Source of the DNA: Duganella aceris
GTDB taxonomy: Bacteria > Pseudomonadota > Gammaproteobacteria > Burkholderiales > Burkholderiaceae_D
Direction of reading: 5' to 3'
Assembly (NCBI RefSeq): GCF_011090165.1
Contig: NZ_JAADJT010000007.1
Span: 1-64,000, forward strand
DNA: 64,000 nt
The notes under the pieces were generated by a model. That model saw only the letters and a program-made list of their open reading frames with translations, did not search any database and was not told where the DNA came from. Positions 45,155 through 52,454 of this stretch are shown one piece after another. The translations under genes and the position numbers were made by a program. Every line of letters starts with the position of its first letter. Within the stretch, counting starts at the first letter, position 1.

Positions 45155-45918
45155 GCATGAATCCCGTCGTCGGCAGCTGGGCCGGCAAATACGTATGGAT
45201 CATCGGCGCCTCCACCGGCATCGGCGCCGCCACCGCGAACGAGTTGCAGAGCAAAGGCGCGCAGGTGGCGATATCGGCGCGGCGCCAGGCGGCATTGGAG
45301 GAACTGTCCCAGTCACGCATGCTACCGCTGGCGCTCGACGTGACCGACCACGCCAGCGTGCTCGCGGCGCGCGACGCCATTCTGGCCGCATGGCCGCGCA
45401 TCGACCTGGTGCTGCTGGTGGCCGGCGGCTACAACGAAATGCGCGCCGACAGCTTCGACCTGGCCGCCGCCAACCGGCTGATCGACCTGAATCTGCGCGG
45501 CGTCTTCAACTGCCTCGACGCGGTGTTGCCGATGCTGCTGAAGCGGGGCAGCGGCGGCATCGGCATCGTCGGCTCGGTGGCCGGCTACGGCGGCTTGCCG
45601 AAAGCGCTGGTGTACGGCCCGACCAAGGCCGCCCTGATCAACCTGACCGAATCGCTGTACTTCGACCTGCGGCCCAAAGGCATCGCGGTGTATCAGATCA
45701 ACCCCGGCTTCGTCGACACGCCGCTCACCAAGGGCAACGACTTTCCGATGCCGGAATTGATGACGGCCCCGGACGCCGCGCACCAACTGATACGCGGCAT
45801 GGAGCGCGGCGAGTTCCACATCCACTTCCCAAGGAAATTCACCAACAGCCTGCGGCTGGCGCGATTGCTGCCGTACCGGCTGTACTTCTGGCTGATCGCC
45901 AAGGTCACACGGCTGTAA
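45151..45918 (+). CDS. Short-chain dehydrogenase/reductase
   Basis: This 255-aa NAD(P)-dependent enzyme shows the glycine motif IIGASTGIGAATANEL (about residues 16-31), the LDVTDHASV turn, the NxxG-equivalent VAGGYNEM, the catalytic Ser in IVGSVAGYGG and YGPTK (Tyr-x3-Lys). Its C-terminus is slightly hydrophobic (LLPYRLYFWLIAKVTRL), suggesting membrane association, as in lipid-acting SDRs. It ends the light/lipid operon. Its stop (45916-45918) abuts the convergent AEC transporter stop. Confidence 0.9.
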   Translation: MSMNPVVGSWAGKYVWIIGASTGIGAATANELQSKGAQVAISARRQAALEELSQSRMLPLALDVTDHASVLAARDAILAAWPRIDLVLLVAGGYNEMRADSFDLAAANRLIDLNLRGVFNCLDAVLPMLLKRGSGGIGIVGSVAGYGGLPKALVYGPTKAALINLTESLYFDLRPKGIAVYQINPGFVDTPLTKGNDFPMPELMTAPDAAHQLIRGMERGEFHIHFPRKFTNSLRLARLLPYRLYFWLIAKVTRL

Positions 45919-46833
45919 TCAGGCCAGCCACCGCATGAAGCCGAGGCTGAGCGGCACCGTCAGCGCCGCCAACCCCGTTTGCAGCGTGATCAGCGCCGCC
46001 ATCAGACGCGTATCGCCGCCCATCTGCCGCGCCATGATGTAGGCGTTGGGCGCGGTCGGCAGCGCGCAGTAGAAGCAGGCGGCCAGCGCCACCGGCGCCG
46101 ATACCGCAAACATCAGGCACACCTTGGCCGCGAACAGCGGCAGCGCCAACAGCTTGAGCACCGAGGTGAAGCCCAGCGCCACCGGCCGCAGCCCCTGCAT
46201 CGAAAACACCAGACCGCTGCCGACGCAGATCAGGCCCAGGCACAGCGCCGCGCGGCCGAGGATGTCGAGAGTGTTCATCAACGGCGCCGGCAGCGCCAGC
46301 CCGGACAGGCTGAACCCCACGCCGGCCAACGTCGACTGGATGATCGGATTGCGCGCCAGCGTGGCGGCGACGCGCGCCGCGTTGACCGGCGTGCCGCTCC
46401 ACCACGACAGCGCGATCACCGAGATCACGTTCACCGCCGGCAGGCACAAGGCCAGCGACAGCATCACCAGCGCCGCCGTCGGCGGCTCGAACAGCAGCGC
46501 CGACACAGCGACGCCGAAATAGGTGTTGGGCCGCACCGCGCCTTGTACCACCGACGACCGAGAAGCGTCGGGCAGGGCGCGGGTCAGCAGCAGGCCAAGC
46601 ACCGAGGCGACGGTCACCAGCGCCGTCGGCAGCAGCGTCGCCAGCGCCAGCTCGCCGACCTTGGCCGAGTGGAAATCGAGCCGCGCGGTGCCGGCGAACA
46701 GCAGCGCCGGAAAGGCGATGTTGTACGAGAACTTCTCGATCGACGGGAAGAATTCTTCCGGCAGCCACTGGTAGCGGCGGATCGCCACGCCCAGCACGAT
46801 GATCAGGAAGACGGGGAGGATGGCGGCCAGCAT
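45919..46833 (-). CDS. AEC-family (auxin-efflux-carrier-like) transporter
   Basis: This 304-aa membrane protein has about ten helices in two halves. The AEC signature is visible in LAAILPVFLIIVLGVAIRRYQWLPEEFFPSIEKFSYNIAFPALLF and in the GLRPVALGFTSVLKLLALPLF half, as in MdcF-type carboxylate carriers. I start it at ATG 46833, one base before the end of the TauD-like gene, and a longer frame lies inside that gene. It pairs with the dioxygenase gene upstream on the same strand, so its substrate may be the dioxygenase substrate or product. Confidence 0.82.
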   Translation of the reverse strand: MLAAILPVFLIIVLGVAIRRYQWLPEEFFPSIEKFSYNIAFPALLFAGTARLDFHSAKVGELALATLLPTALVTVASVLGLLLTRALPDASRSSVVQGAVRPNTYFGVAVSALLFEPPTAALVMLSLALCLPAVNVISVIALSWWSGTPVNAARVAATLARNPIIQSTLAGVGFSLSGLALPAPLMNTLDILGRAALCLGLICVGSGLVFSMQGLRPVALGFTSVLKLLALPLFAAKVCLMFAVSAPVALAACFYCALPTAPNAYIMARQMGGDTRLMAALITLQTGLAALTVPLSLGFMRWLA

Positions 46834-46835
46834 GC

Positions 46836-47834
46836 TCAATCCGCCGCGATGCCGGATGGGCCGATGCGCTCCGCGTTCGGCGCGTCCGAGATGCGGATGC
46901 GGATCAGGTGGCGCTGCGGATCGGTGTACTTGGCGCGGCCGTGCAGCGTGCGCTGGTTGTCGGCCCACAGCAGCGTGTCGTCCGGCAGCTGGCGCTTGAA
47001 GCGCGGGGCGCGCAGCTCGATCACCTCGTTGAGCAGCTCGACCGCGGCGCGCACCGGCGCGGTGTCGAGGTCCGGGCGCGCGGTCAGGCCCTTGAGGATG
47101 GAATCGTAGCGCCAGCGCATCGCCAGGCCGCTGTCGAATTGCGCCGGGCGGTGGAAAACGGTCGCCAGCTGGACTTCGATCTGGTCGTCGTTGGCGGCGT
47201 ACACCGACGGCACGCGGAACGGCAGCGGCGTCGCGCTCAGCAGCGCATAGGCGGCGCGGCCGGCGTCGCTGGCGTGCAGGGCGCGGTAGATGTCGTCGAC
47301 GTCGATCAGCAGCGATTCGCCGCCGCCGCAGCGGGCGGCCGCCACCACGTACAGCAGAAACTGCTCTTCAGGCATCGGATAGAACGAAGAGTCGGTATGC
47401 ATGTCGGCGCCGCCGACGCGCTCGGAAAAGGTCACGAAGCGCGATTGCTGGCCGCTGTCCGGCCGGGCACGCACATCCCAGGCGACACGTTTGGTGCGCT
47501 GGTCGGTCGAGGTCGGGAAGCCGAGGCATAGCGCGATCGCGTACAGCACCGCGTTGCGTCGCGCTTCATCGAGGCCGGCCAGGCCGAGGTTGGTGATGGC
47601 CATGCCGCGCGCGTCGCGGCGGCCGATCATGCGGACCAGCTTGCCGAGCGCGGGCACCGCCTGCAGCTCCTGTTGCAGACGCACCTCGTGCGGGTGCGGA
47701 TAAAAGCCGTTGCCATTGAAGTCGCTGAAGTAGCGTGCCACGAGCGCGACGATGGCGGCCAGGTCGTCGCCCCAGGCGAAATCGCGTGCCGCCACGACGA
47801 CGGCGGGTTGCGGGTGGTTGAGCATTGCAAGCAT
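46836..47834 (-). CDS. TauD/TfdA-type Fe(II)/2-oxoglutarate dioxygenase
   Basis: This 332-aa enzyme has the iron-binding HxD motif in GADMHTDSSFYPMP and the distal His in NQRTLHGRAKYTD, with the 2-oxoglutarate-binding Arg in HLIRIRISD. The long segment before the HxD (IAITNLGLAGLDEARRNAVLY) differs from classical TauD, so the substrate is probably not taurine. It is co-oriented with the AEC transporter two bases downstream. The substrate is unknown. Confidence 0.82.
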   Translation of the reverse strand: MLAMLNHPQPAVVVAARDFAWGDDLAAIVALVARYFSDFNGNGFYPHPHEVRLQQELQAVPALGKLVRMIGRRDARGMAITNLGLAGLDEARRNAVLYAIALCLGFPTSTDQRTKRVAWDVRARPDSGQQSRFVTFSERVGGADMHTDSSFYPMPEEQFLLYVVAAARCGGGESLLIDVDDIYRALHASDAGRAAYALLSATPLPFRVPSVYAANDDQIEVQLATVFHRPAQFDSGLAMRWRYDSILKGLTARPDLDTAPVRAAVELLNEVIELRAPRFKRQLPDDTLLWADNQRTLHGRAKYTDPQRHLIRIRISDAPNAERIGPSGIAAD

Positions 47835-48346
47835 GGTGCGTTCCTTGAAAATATTGCCGTATGGAAAAATAGTTGCGCATAGTTACCCAACTCGGCCAAG
47901 GAATCAATAGGAAATATTGCAATGCAGCATTACGGTTTTGGTTAAGAAGTAAGGTATTCGTCTATGAAAACCATGGACTTTTGACAGGTTTATGAAACTT
48001 CTTTAACACCAAAGAATCTTTCGCCTGACGTTCTTATAACAAATATGTCTCTAAGGAAACTACGTAGATGTTCCGTAAAGTGTGTGCAAGATGGCAAAGA
48101 AGATGCTGTTTATTCGGCAATGCCAATTCCCGGTTTTCCCTGTGCAGACGCGGCCCCGGGAAGCGCCGGACGGGGCGGATAAGCGATATTTAGTCACCGC
48201 CAGCAAAAAATATTGCAATGCATTAGTATTCGTTTCCTTGTGGAAACTACATACCACTTGCATTTCCGGCAATCCCCTTGAGGGCTCGCACACGGATGCG
48301 CCCAGCCCTTGCTCAACTGAGCGCCCTCTTTATAGGAATAGTTATC
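47835..48346. other. 512-bp intergenic region between dioxygenase and chemoreceptor genes
   Basis: No gene is supported. It contains an exact 15-bp direct repeat AAATATTGCAATGCA at 47912-47926 and 48208-48222, a GC-rich hairpin (GCCCCG 48153-48158 with CGGGGC 48171-48176), and a possible sigma-54-type site (TGGC at 48092-48095 with GC ten bases on). The two gene starts diverge from it, so it should hold promoters for both, but I cannot pick a convincing sigma-70 pair. Confidence 0.5.
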
Positions 48347-49996
48347 ATGAAATGGTTACAACAGCTGAAGCTGGCGACCAAGCTCGGCTTGGCTTTTACC
48401 GTAGTACTACTGCTGACCGCGATCGTCGGTCTGTTTTCGATCGCCAAGCTGGCCCAAGTCAATGCCACCGCGACCGAACTCAGCGAACGCTGGATGCCGG
48501 CCACCCGCGTGGTGCAGGATCTGAAATCGCAAATCGCCCGGGTACGCACCCGCGAATTCCAATACATCATTTCCAGCGATCCACTGGAAATGGACAAGTA
48601 CGACAAGGTCATCGCCAACGACTTGGTGGATTTGGCCAGGATGCAGGCCGAATACACCAAACTGATTCGCACGCCGGAAGAGCGCGCGATGTACGACGAG
48701 TTTCTGAGCATGTGGGACCGCTACATGGCGGAGGACGCCAAGATCCGCAAAGCCGCGCGCGATGACGACGACGCGGCCGCCAAGGCGCTGATCCGTGGCG
48801 AATCGAACAAGCTGATCGTGTCGCTGCGCGGCCAGGTCGACAAGCTGGTCAAACTGTACGGCGACGGCGGCATCGCCGCCGCCGCCGCCGGCAACGCCAC
48901 CTATGCGTCGGCCCGCGTTTGGATCATCGGCCTGCTGGCCGGCAGCGTGGTGCTCGGCGCGCTCGGGGCCGCGCTGATCACCAACTGGCTGGTCAAGCGC
49001 CTCGGCGGCGAACCCGACTACGCGGTCGAGATCGCCAACCAGATCGCCGCCGGCCAGTTGTCGGTCGATGTGCGCACCGCGCCGAACGACCGCAGCAGCG
49101 TGCTGTTCGCGATGAAATCGATGCGCGGCAGCCTGGCCCAGATCGTCGGCCAGGTGCGCGCCGGCACCGACACCATCGCCAGCGCCTCGGAACAGATCGC
49201 CGCCGGCAACACCGATTTGTCGGTCCGCACCGAGCAGCAGGCCAGTTCGCTGGAGGAAACCGCCGCCTCGATGGAGCAGCTGACCAGCACCGTCAAGCAG
49301 AACTCGGCCAGCGCCGGCGAAGCCAACCGGCTGGCGCTGAACGCCTCCGCCATCGCCCAGAAGGGCGGCGCGGTGGTGTCGCAGGTGGTCGACACCATGG
49401 GCTCGATCAATGACTCGTCGCGCAAGATCGTCGACATCATCGGCGTCATCGACGGCATCGCTTTCCAGACCAATATCCTGGCGCTGAACGCGGCGGTCGA
49501 GGCGGCCCGCGCCGGCGAACAGGGACGCGGCTTCGCGGTGGTGGCGACCGAAGTGCGCAGCCTGGCCCAGCGCTCGGCGGCGGCGGCCAAGGAAATCAAG
49601 GGCTTGATCGACGATTCGGTCAGCCAGGTCGCGACCGGCAGCAAGCTGGTCGCGCAGGCCGGCACCACCATGGAGGAAGTGGTGGTCAGCGTGCGCCGCG
49701 TGACCGATATCATGGGCGAGATCACCTCGGCCGGCCACGAGCAGAGCGCCGGCATCGAGCAGGTCAACGCCGCCATGGCCGATATGGATGCCGTCACCCA
49801 GCAGAACGCCGCGCTGGTGGAAGAGGCCACCGCCGCTTCGCACAGCATGCAGGAGCAGGCCGCCGCGCTGGCGCAATTGGTGTCGGTGTTTCAGCTGGGC
49901 GGCCAGCAGGCCAGGCCGCTCCGCGTGGTCGCCGGCGGCGCCCGCCAGGTGACGGCGATCGCGCCGCCGCGCGTGGAGATACGCCGCCGGGCCTGA
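48347..49996 (+). CDS. Methyl-accepting chemotaxis protein
   Basis: This 549-aa chemoreceptor has two transmembrane helices (about residues 13-35 and 190-214). Between them is a roughly 155-residue four-helix-bundle periplasmic sensor domain (4HB_MCP). The cytoplasmic signalling tip is IAFQTNILALNAAVEAARAGEQGRGFAVVATEVRSLAQRSA. The region after helix 2 begins KRLGGEPDYAVEIANQIAAGQLSVDV, as in many Burkholderiales MCPs. The C-terminus has no NWETF-like pentapeptide, so methylation must not rely on CheR tethering. ATG 48347 was chosen (MKWLQQLK) over an upstream frame of 23 residues. The ligand is unknown. Confidence 0.93.
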   Translation: MKWLQQLKLATKLGLAFTVVLLLTAIVGLFSIAKLAQVNATATELSERWMPATRVVQDLKSQIARVRTREFQYIISSDPLEMDKYDKVIANDLVDLARMQAEYTKLIRTPEERAMYDEFLSMWDRYMAEDAKIRKAARDDDDAAAKALIRGESNKLIVSLRGQVDKLVKLYGDGGIAAAAAGNATYASARVWIIGLLAGSVVLGALGAALITNWLVKRLGGEPDYAVEIANQIAAGQLSVDVRTAPNDRSSVLFAMKSMRGSLAQIVGQVRAGTDTIASASEQIAAGNTDLSVRTEQQASSLEETAASMEQLTSTVKQNSASAGEANRLALNASAIAQKGGAVVSQVVDTMGSINDSSRKIVDIIGVIDGIAFQTNILALNAAVEAARAGEQGRGFAVVATEVRSLAQRSAAAAKEIKGLIDDSVSQVATGSKLVAQAGTTMEEVVVSVRRVTDIMGEITSAGHEQSAGIEQVNAAMADMDAVTQQNAALVEEATAASHSMQEQAAALAQLVSVFQLGGQQARPLRVVAGGARQVTAIAPPRVEIRRRA

Positions 49997-50500
49997 TTTA
50001 TTAGTTGAATTCATGCGATGCAAGCGAACGCAGCGCGTCCGTTCGACCGGATCTTGCCGGGATTTGCAATATTATTTGTGTAAAATGTGGCCAAAAAACC
50101 ACAGGTAGCATTTTCTTACAAATGCGTAATGCGAGGCAACACCTTGCATGCGACGCCAAATTTATTGCACAAATTAGGGGCCCTCACTAGGGGCAAAGTT
50201 GGTTTAAGCCCGCTTTTGGTGCGAAAAAGGAAGAGCCCCACGCGCGTAGTTGTAAGCTTATTACCATTTGGTAGAGGCGGGGTTCCCGGAGGTTCGATAT
50301 ACAATGGCGTCAGAAATAGCAATGTGGCTATTTTTACTTGGTCCGACGACGGTGTGGCAGAGCGAACAAAAATCGGTCGCACCGTTCGGAAACTTGAGCT
50401 GGTTTTCGCTTGATCGGCAGGAAATATTGCGATGCGGTAAAATGCCGCTGTTTTGAAAATCTAACAAGCGCAAGCGCGGTCAACATGAACGCTTTTACAC
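49997..50500. other. AT-richer intergenic region, no supported gene
   Basis: This stretch has clearly lower GC than its neighbours. A frame at 50087-50413 (108 aa) lacks a ribosome-binding site and any recognisable motif. It contains a terminator-like hairpin (50314-50335), a third copy of the ATATTGC motif (AAATATTGCGATGCG, 50422-50436) and a reverse-oriented partial copy near 50064-50074. A short RNA ending at the hairpin is possible. Confidence 0.45.
50314..50335 (+). terminator. Terminator-like hairpin in the pre-porin region
   Basis: AAATAGC (50314-50320) and GCTATTT (50327-50333) pair around a 6-nt loop, followed by Ts to 50335. It points to the plus strand, where no upstream gene is recognised, so it may end a small RNA. 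Confidence 0.5.
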
Positions 50501-50529
50501 TTGATGGAGACGCGAAGCATCAGTATAGT
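50501..50529 (+). promoter_or_regulatory. Promoter of the porin gene
   Basis: TTGATG (50501-50506), a 17-bp spacer and TATAGT (50524-50529) form a strong sigma-70 promoter. Transcription would start near 50536, leaving a leader of about 208 nt. Confidence 0.75.
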
Positions 50530-50743
50530 GCCGCCTCCGACGCTCACGAAGCGTCGCGATAAAGCCGGCGACGATGAAATCGGCCGCAACTTAAGTGAAT
50601 GCGTCCCAAGGTTGGGATCGCAACGTGGCAGCTGGGGAGTTTGCCCTCACGCACAGACGGCGCCTTGATGGCGCCGATAAGCACCGAATTAAGCCGCCAT
50701 ACTAGCTTTACTTTTTAGCATTACAAACTGAAGGAAATACATA
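50530..50743 (+). promoter_or_regulatory. Long structured 5' leader of the porin mRNA
   Basis: The leader contains several stable hairpins: GACGC/GCGTC, GTCCCAA/TTGGGAT-type, and CGGCGCC-TTGAT-GGCGCCG. A simple ribosome-binding site (GAAGGA) precedes ATG 50744. The length and folding suggest control by a small RNA, a protein or a ligand. I recognise no known riboswitch class in it. Confidence 0.5.
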
Positions 50744-51820
50744 ATGAAAAAATCCCTTATCGCTGTTGCCGTACTGGGCGCAATGAGCTCCGCAGCGTTC
50801 GCGCAATCGAACGTAACGATCTACGGTATCCTGGACGCCGGTATCGTTAGCGAGCGCGGCGGCGCAGCCGGCACCACCACCAAAGTAACGAGCGGCGCGG
50901 CTTCGGCTTCCCGTATCGGCTTCAAAGGCACCGAAGATCTGGGTGGCGGTCTGAGCGCAATCTTCAAACTGGAAACCGGCGCGCGTATCGACACCGGCGC
51001 CCTGGACAACACCAACAACGTGCTGTTCAACCGTGAAGCCTATGTCGGTCTGTCGTCGAAGACCGCTGGTACCCTGACCCTGGGTCGTCAGTACACTCCG
51101 TACTACGAAACCCTGCGCGACGTGGGTGACCCGTTCGCCATGGGCTATGCCGGTACCGCCAAGAATCTGTTCCCAGTGGCCAGCTTCATGACCCGTAACG
51201 ACAACGCTGTTGTCTACAAAACCCCTAACCTGCAAGGCTTCACCGGCGCTGTTTCGTACAGCCTGGGCGAAACCGCTGGCGACACCACCGCTAACCGTCA
51301 AGTCGGCGCATCGCTGGGTTACAACAACGGTCCTCTGAACGTTGCAGTTGCTTACAACAGCAAAAACAACGACACCGCCACCGTGAAAACCAACGGCATC
51401 GGCCACAACGCTCTGATCGCCGCTAACTACGACTTCAAAGTCGTTAAAGTGTTCGGCGCTTACAGCAAAGACAAAGGCCTGAACAGCGCGCCGCTGAACG
51501 GTCCAGCTACCGCCTACAGCACCACCCCGTTCATCGCCAGCAAAGACAGCAGCGACGCGCTGCTGGGTCTGACCGCACCAGTTGGCGACACCGCCGGCAC
51601 CGTGATGGCTTCTTACATCCGCAAGGACGACAAAGAATTCAACCGCGATGCTGACCAGTGGGCAATCGGCTACTCGTACGCGCTGTCGAAGCGTACCAGC
51701 ACCTACGTTGCTTACGCCAAGATCAAGAACAAGAACGGCGCCGGCTACACTGTTGGTAACAACAGCGAAGGCGGTACGGGCGACAAGGCCTTCAACTTGG
51801 GTCTGAAGCACTCGTTCTAA
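50744..51820 (+). CDS. Gram-negative trimeric porin (major)
   Basis: This 358-aa outer-membrane protein has signal peptide MKKSLIAVAVLGAMSSAAFAQ and mature start SNVTIYGILDAGIVSERGG. It contains the family blocks SRIGFKGTEDLGGGLSAIFKLETGARIDTGALDN, FNREAYVGLSSKTAGTLTLGRQYTP and the C-terminal LGLKHSF with terminal Phe. Codon choice (many GTT, GCT, AAA) is more biased than in neighbouring genes, and a strong promoter and terminator flank it, so it is probably an abundant porin. It is shorter and more compact than the porin at 4214. Confidence 0.95.
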   Translation: MKKSLIAVAVLGAMSSAAFAQSNVTIYGILDAGIVSERGGAAGTTTKVTSGAASASRIGFKGTEDLGGGLSAIFKLETGARIDTGALDNTNNVLFNREAYVGLSSKTAGTLTLGRQYTPYYETLRDVGDPFAMGYAGTAKNLFPVASFMTRNDNAVVYKTPNLQGFTGAVSYSLGETAGDTTANRQVGASLGYNNGPLNVAVAYNSKNNDTATVKTNGIGHNALIAANYDFKVVKVFGAYSKDKGLNSAPLNGPATAYSTTPFIASKDSSDALLGLTAPVGDTAGTVMASYIRKDDKEFNRDADQWAIGYSYALSKRTSTYVAYAKIKNKNGAGYTVGNNSEGGTGDKAFNLGLKHSF

Positions 51821-51843
51821 TCTGATCATTCAGAGTTAGAATC

Positions 51844-51872
51844 AACAACGGCTGCCTGGTGCAGCCGTTGTT
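51844..51872 (+). terminator. Terminator after the porin gene
   Basis: AACAACGGCTGC (51844-51855) and GCAGCCGTTGTT (51861-51872) form a perfect 12-bp stem with a 5-nt loop, followed by a short T-rich tail, 23 bases after the porin stop. Confidence 0.85.
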
Positions 51873-51893
51873 CATTTCTGAAAGCCGACATCC

Positions 51894-52436
51894 ATGACGA
51901 AGACACGACATGCCCTGTTTGCAGGCGCGATCCTGCTGATATCCTGCGCCGTGCTGGCCGCGCCCAAGAAGACGGTGCGCAAGCCCGCCAGCCTGCCGCG
52001 CTATGGCATGGTGGTGTTTTCGGATCTCTGCATCCACAACGACAGCGGCGAATACGGCGGCCAGCGCATCACGCTGCAGCGCTTCGCCGAAGTCGACACG
52101 GTGTTGTATGAATACACGGCCGGCGGCTTGAGCTGGCCGGTGGTGGCCAGCGACGTGAACATCGATCCGCGCGGGCAGCAGCTGTATTTCACGGTGCGTC
52201 CGCCGGACGAGGATGAGCGCACCATCAGCGGCAAGCTGGCCGACGGCGGCAAAACGCTGGTGCTCGATGGCGGTTATTGCGGCGACGAGGCGGTGCCGAT
52301 GCGGCTGCCGCTGGTGGTCGACTACGGCCGCAAGGCCGGCACCTGCCGCGCCTGCCCCGAGCCGAAACAGAAAAAAGAAGAAAAGACGGACAAGCCGCTG
52401 CTCGACAACGAACCGAATACGACCGCCAGCCTGTAG
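51894..52436 (+). CDS. Secreted hypothetical protein
   Basis: This 180-aa protein has a signal peptide (HALFAGAILLISCAVLAA). The mature part is beta-rich (YGMVVFSDLCIHNDSGEYGGQRITLQRF, GQQLYFTVRPPDEDERTISGKL) with four Cys, and ends in a charged, disordered Lys/Glu tail. I do not recognise the family. It lies between a terminator and a convergent gene, so it is probably monocistronic. Confidence 0.7.
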   Translation: MTKTRHALFAGAILLISCAVLAAPKKTVRKPASLPRYGMVVFSDLCIHNDSGEYGGQRITLQRFAEVDTVLYEYTAGGLSWPVVASDVNIDPRGQQLYFTVRPPDEDERTISGKLADGGKTLVLDGGYCGDEAVPMRLPLVVDYGRKAGTCRACPEPKQKKEEKTDKPLLDNEPNTTASL

Positions 52437-52454
52437 GCCGGCGGCCGCCGCGCC

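Noticed and set aside
48092..48107. Sigma-54-like promoter (TGGC, then GC with ten bases between)
   Set aside because: Only part of the consensus matches, and no enhancer-binding protein gene or upstream site supports it.
50260..50310. tRNA-like stretch (TTGGTAGAG and GGTTCGA blocks)
   Set aside because: The D-arm-like and T-arm-like blocks are only about 14 nt apart, and no acceptor or anticodon stem can be formed.
50087..50413. 108-aa open frame in the pre-porin gap
   Set aside because: It starts at GTG with no ribosome-binding site, crosses a terminator-like hairpin and has no family resemblance.
50630..50665. Resemblance of GGGGAGTTT to the Mn2+ (yybP-ykoY) riboswitch core
   Set aside because: The second conserved core segment and the junction helices are missing, so it is a chance match.
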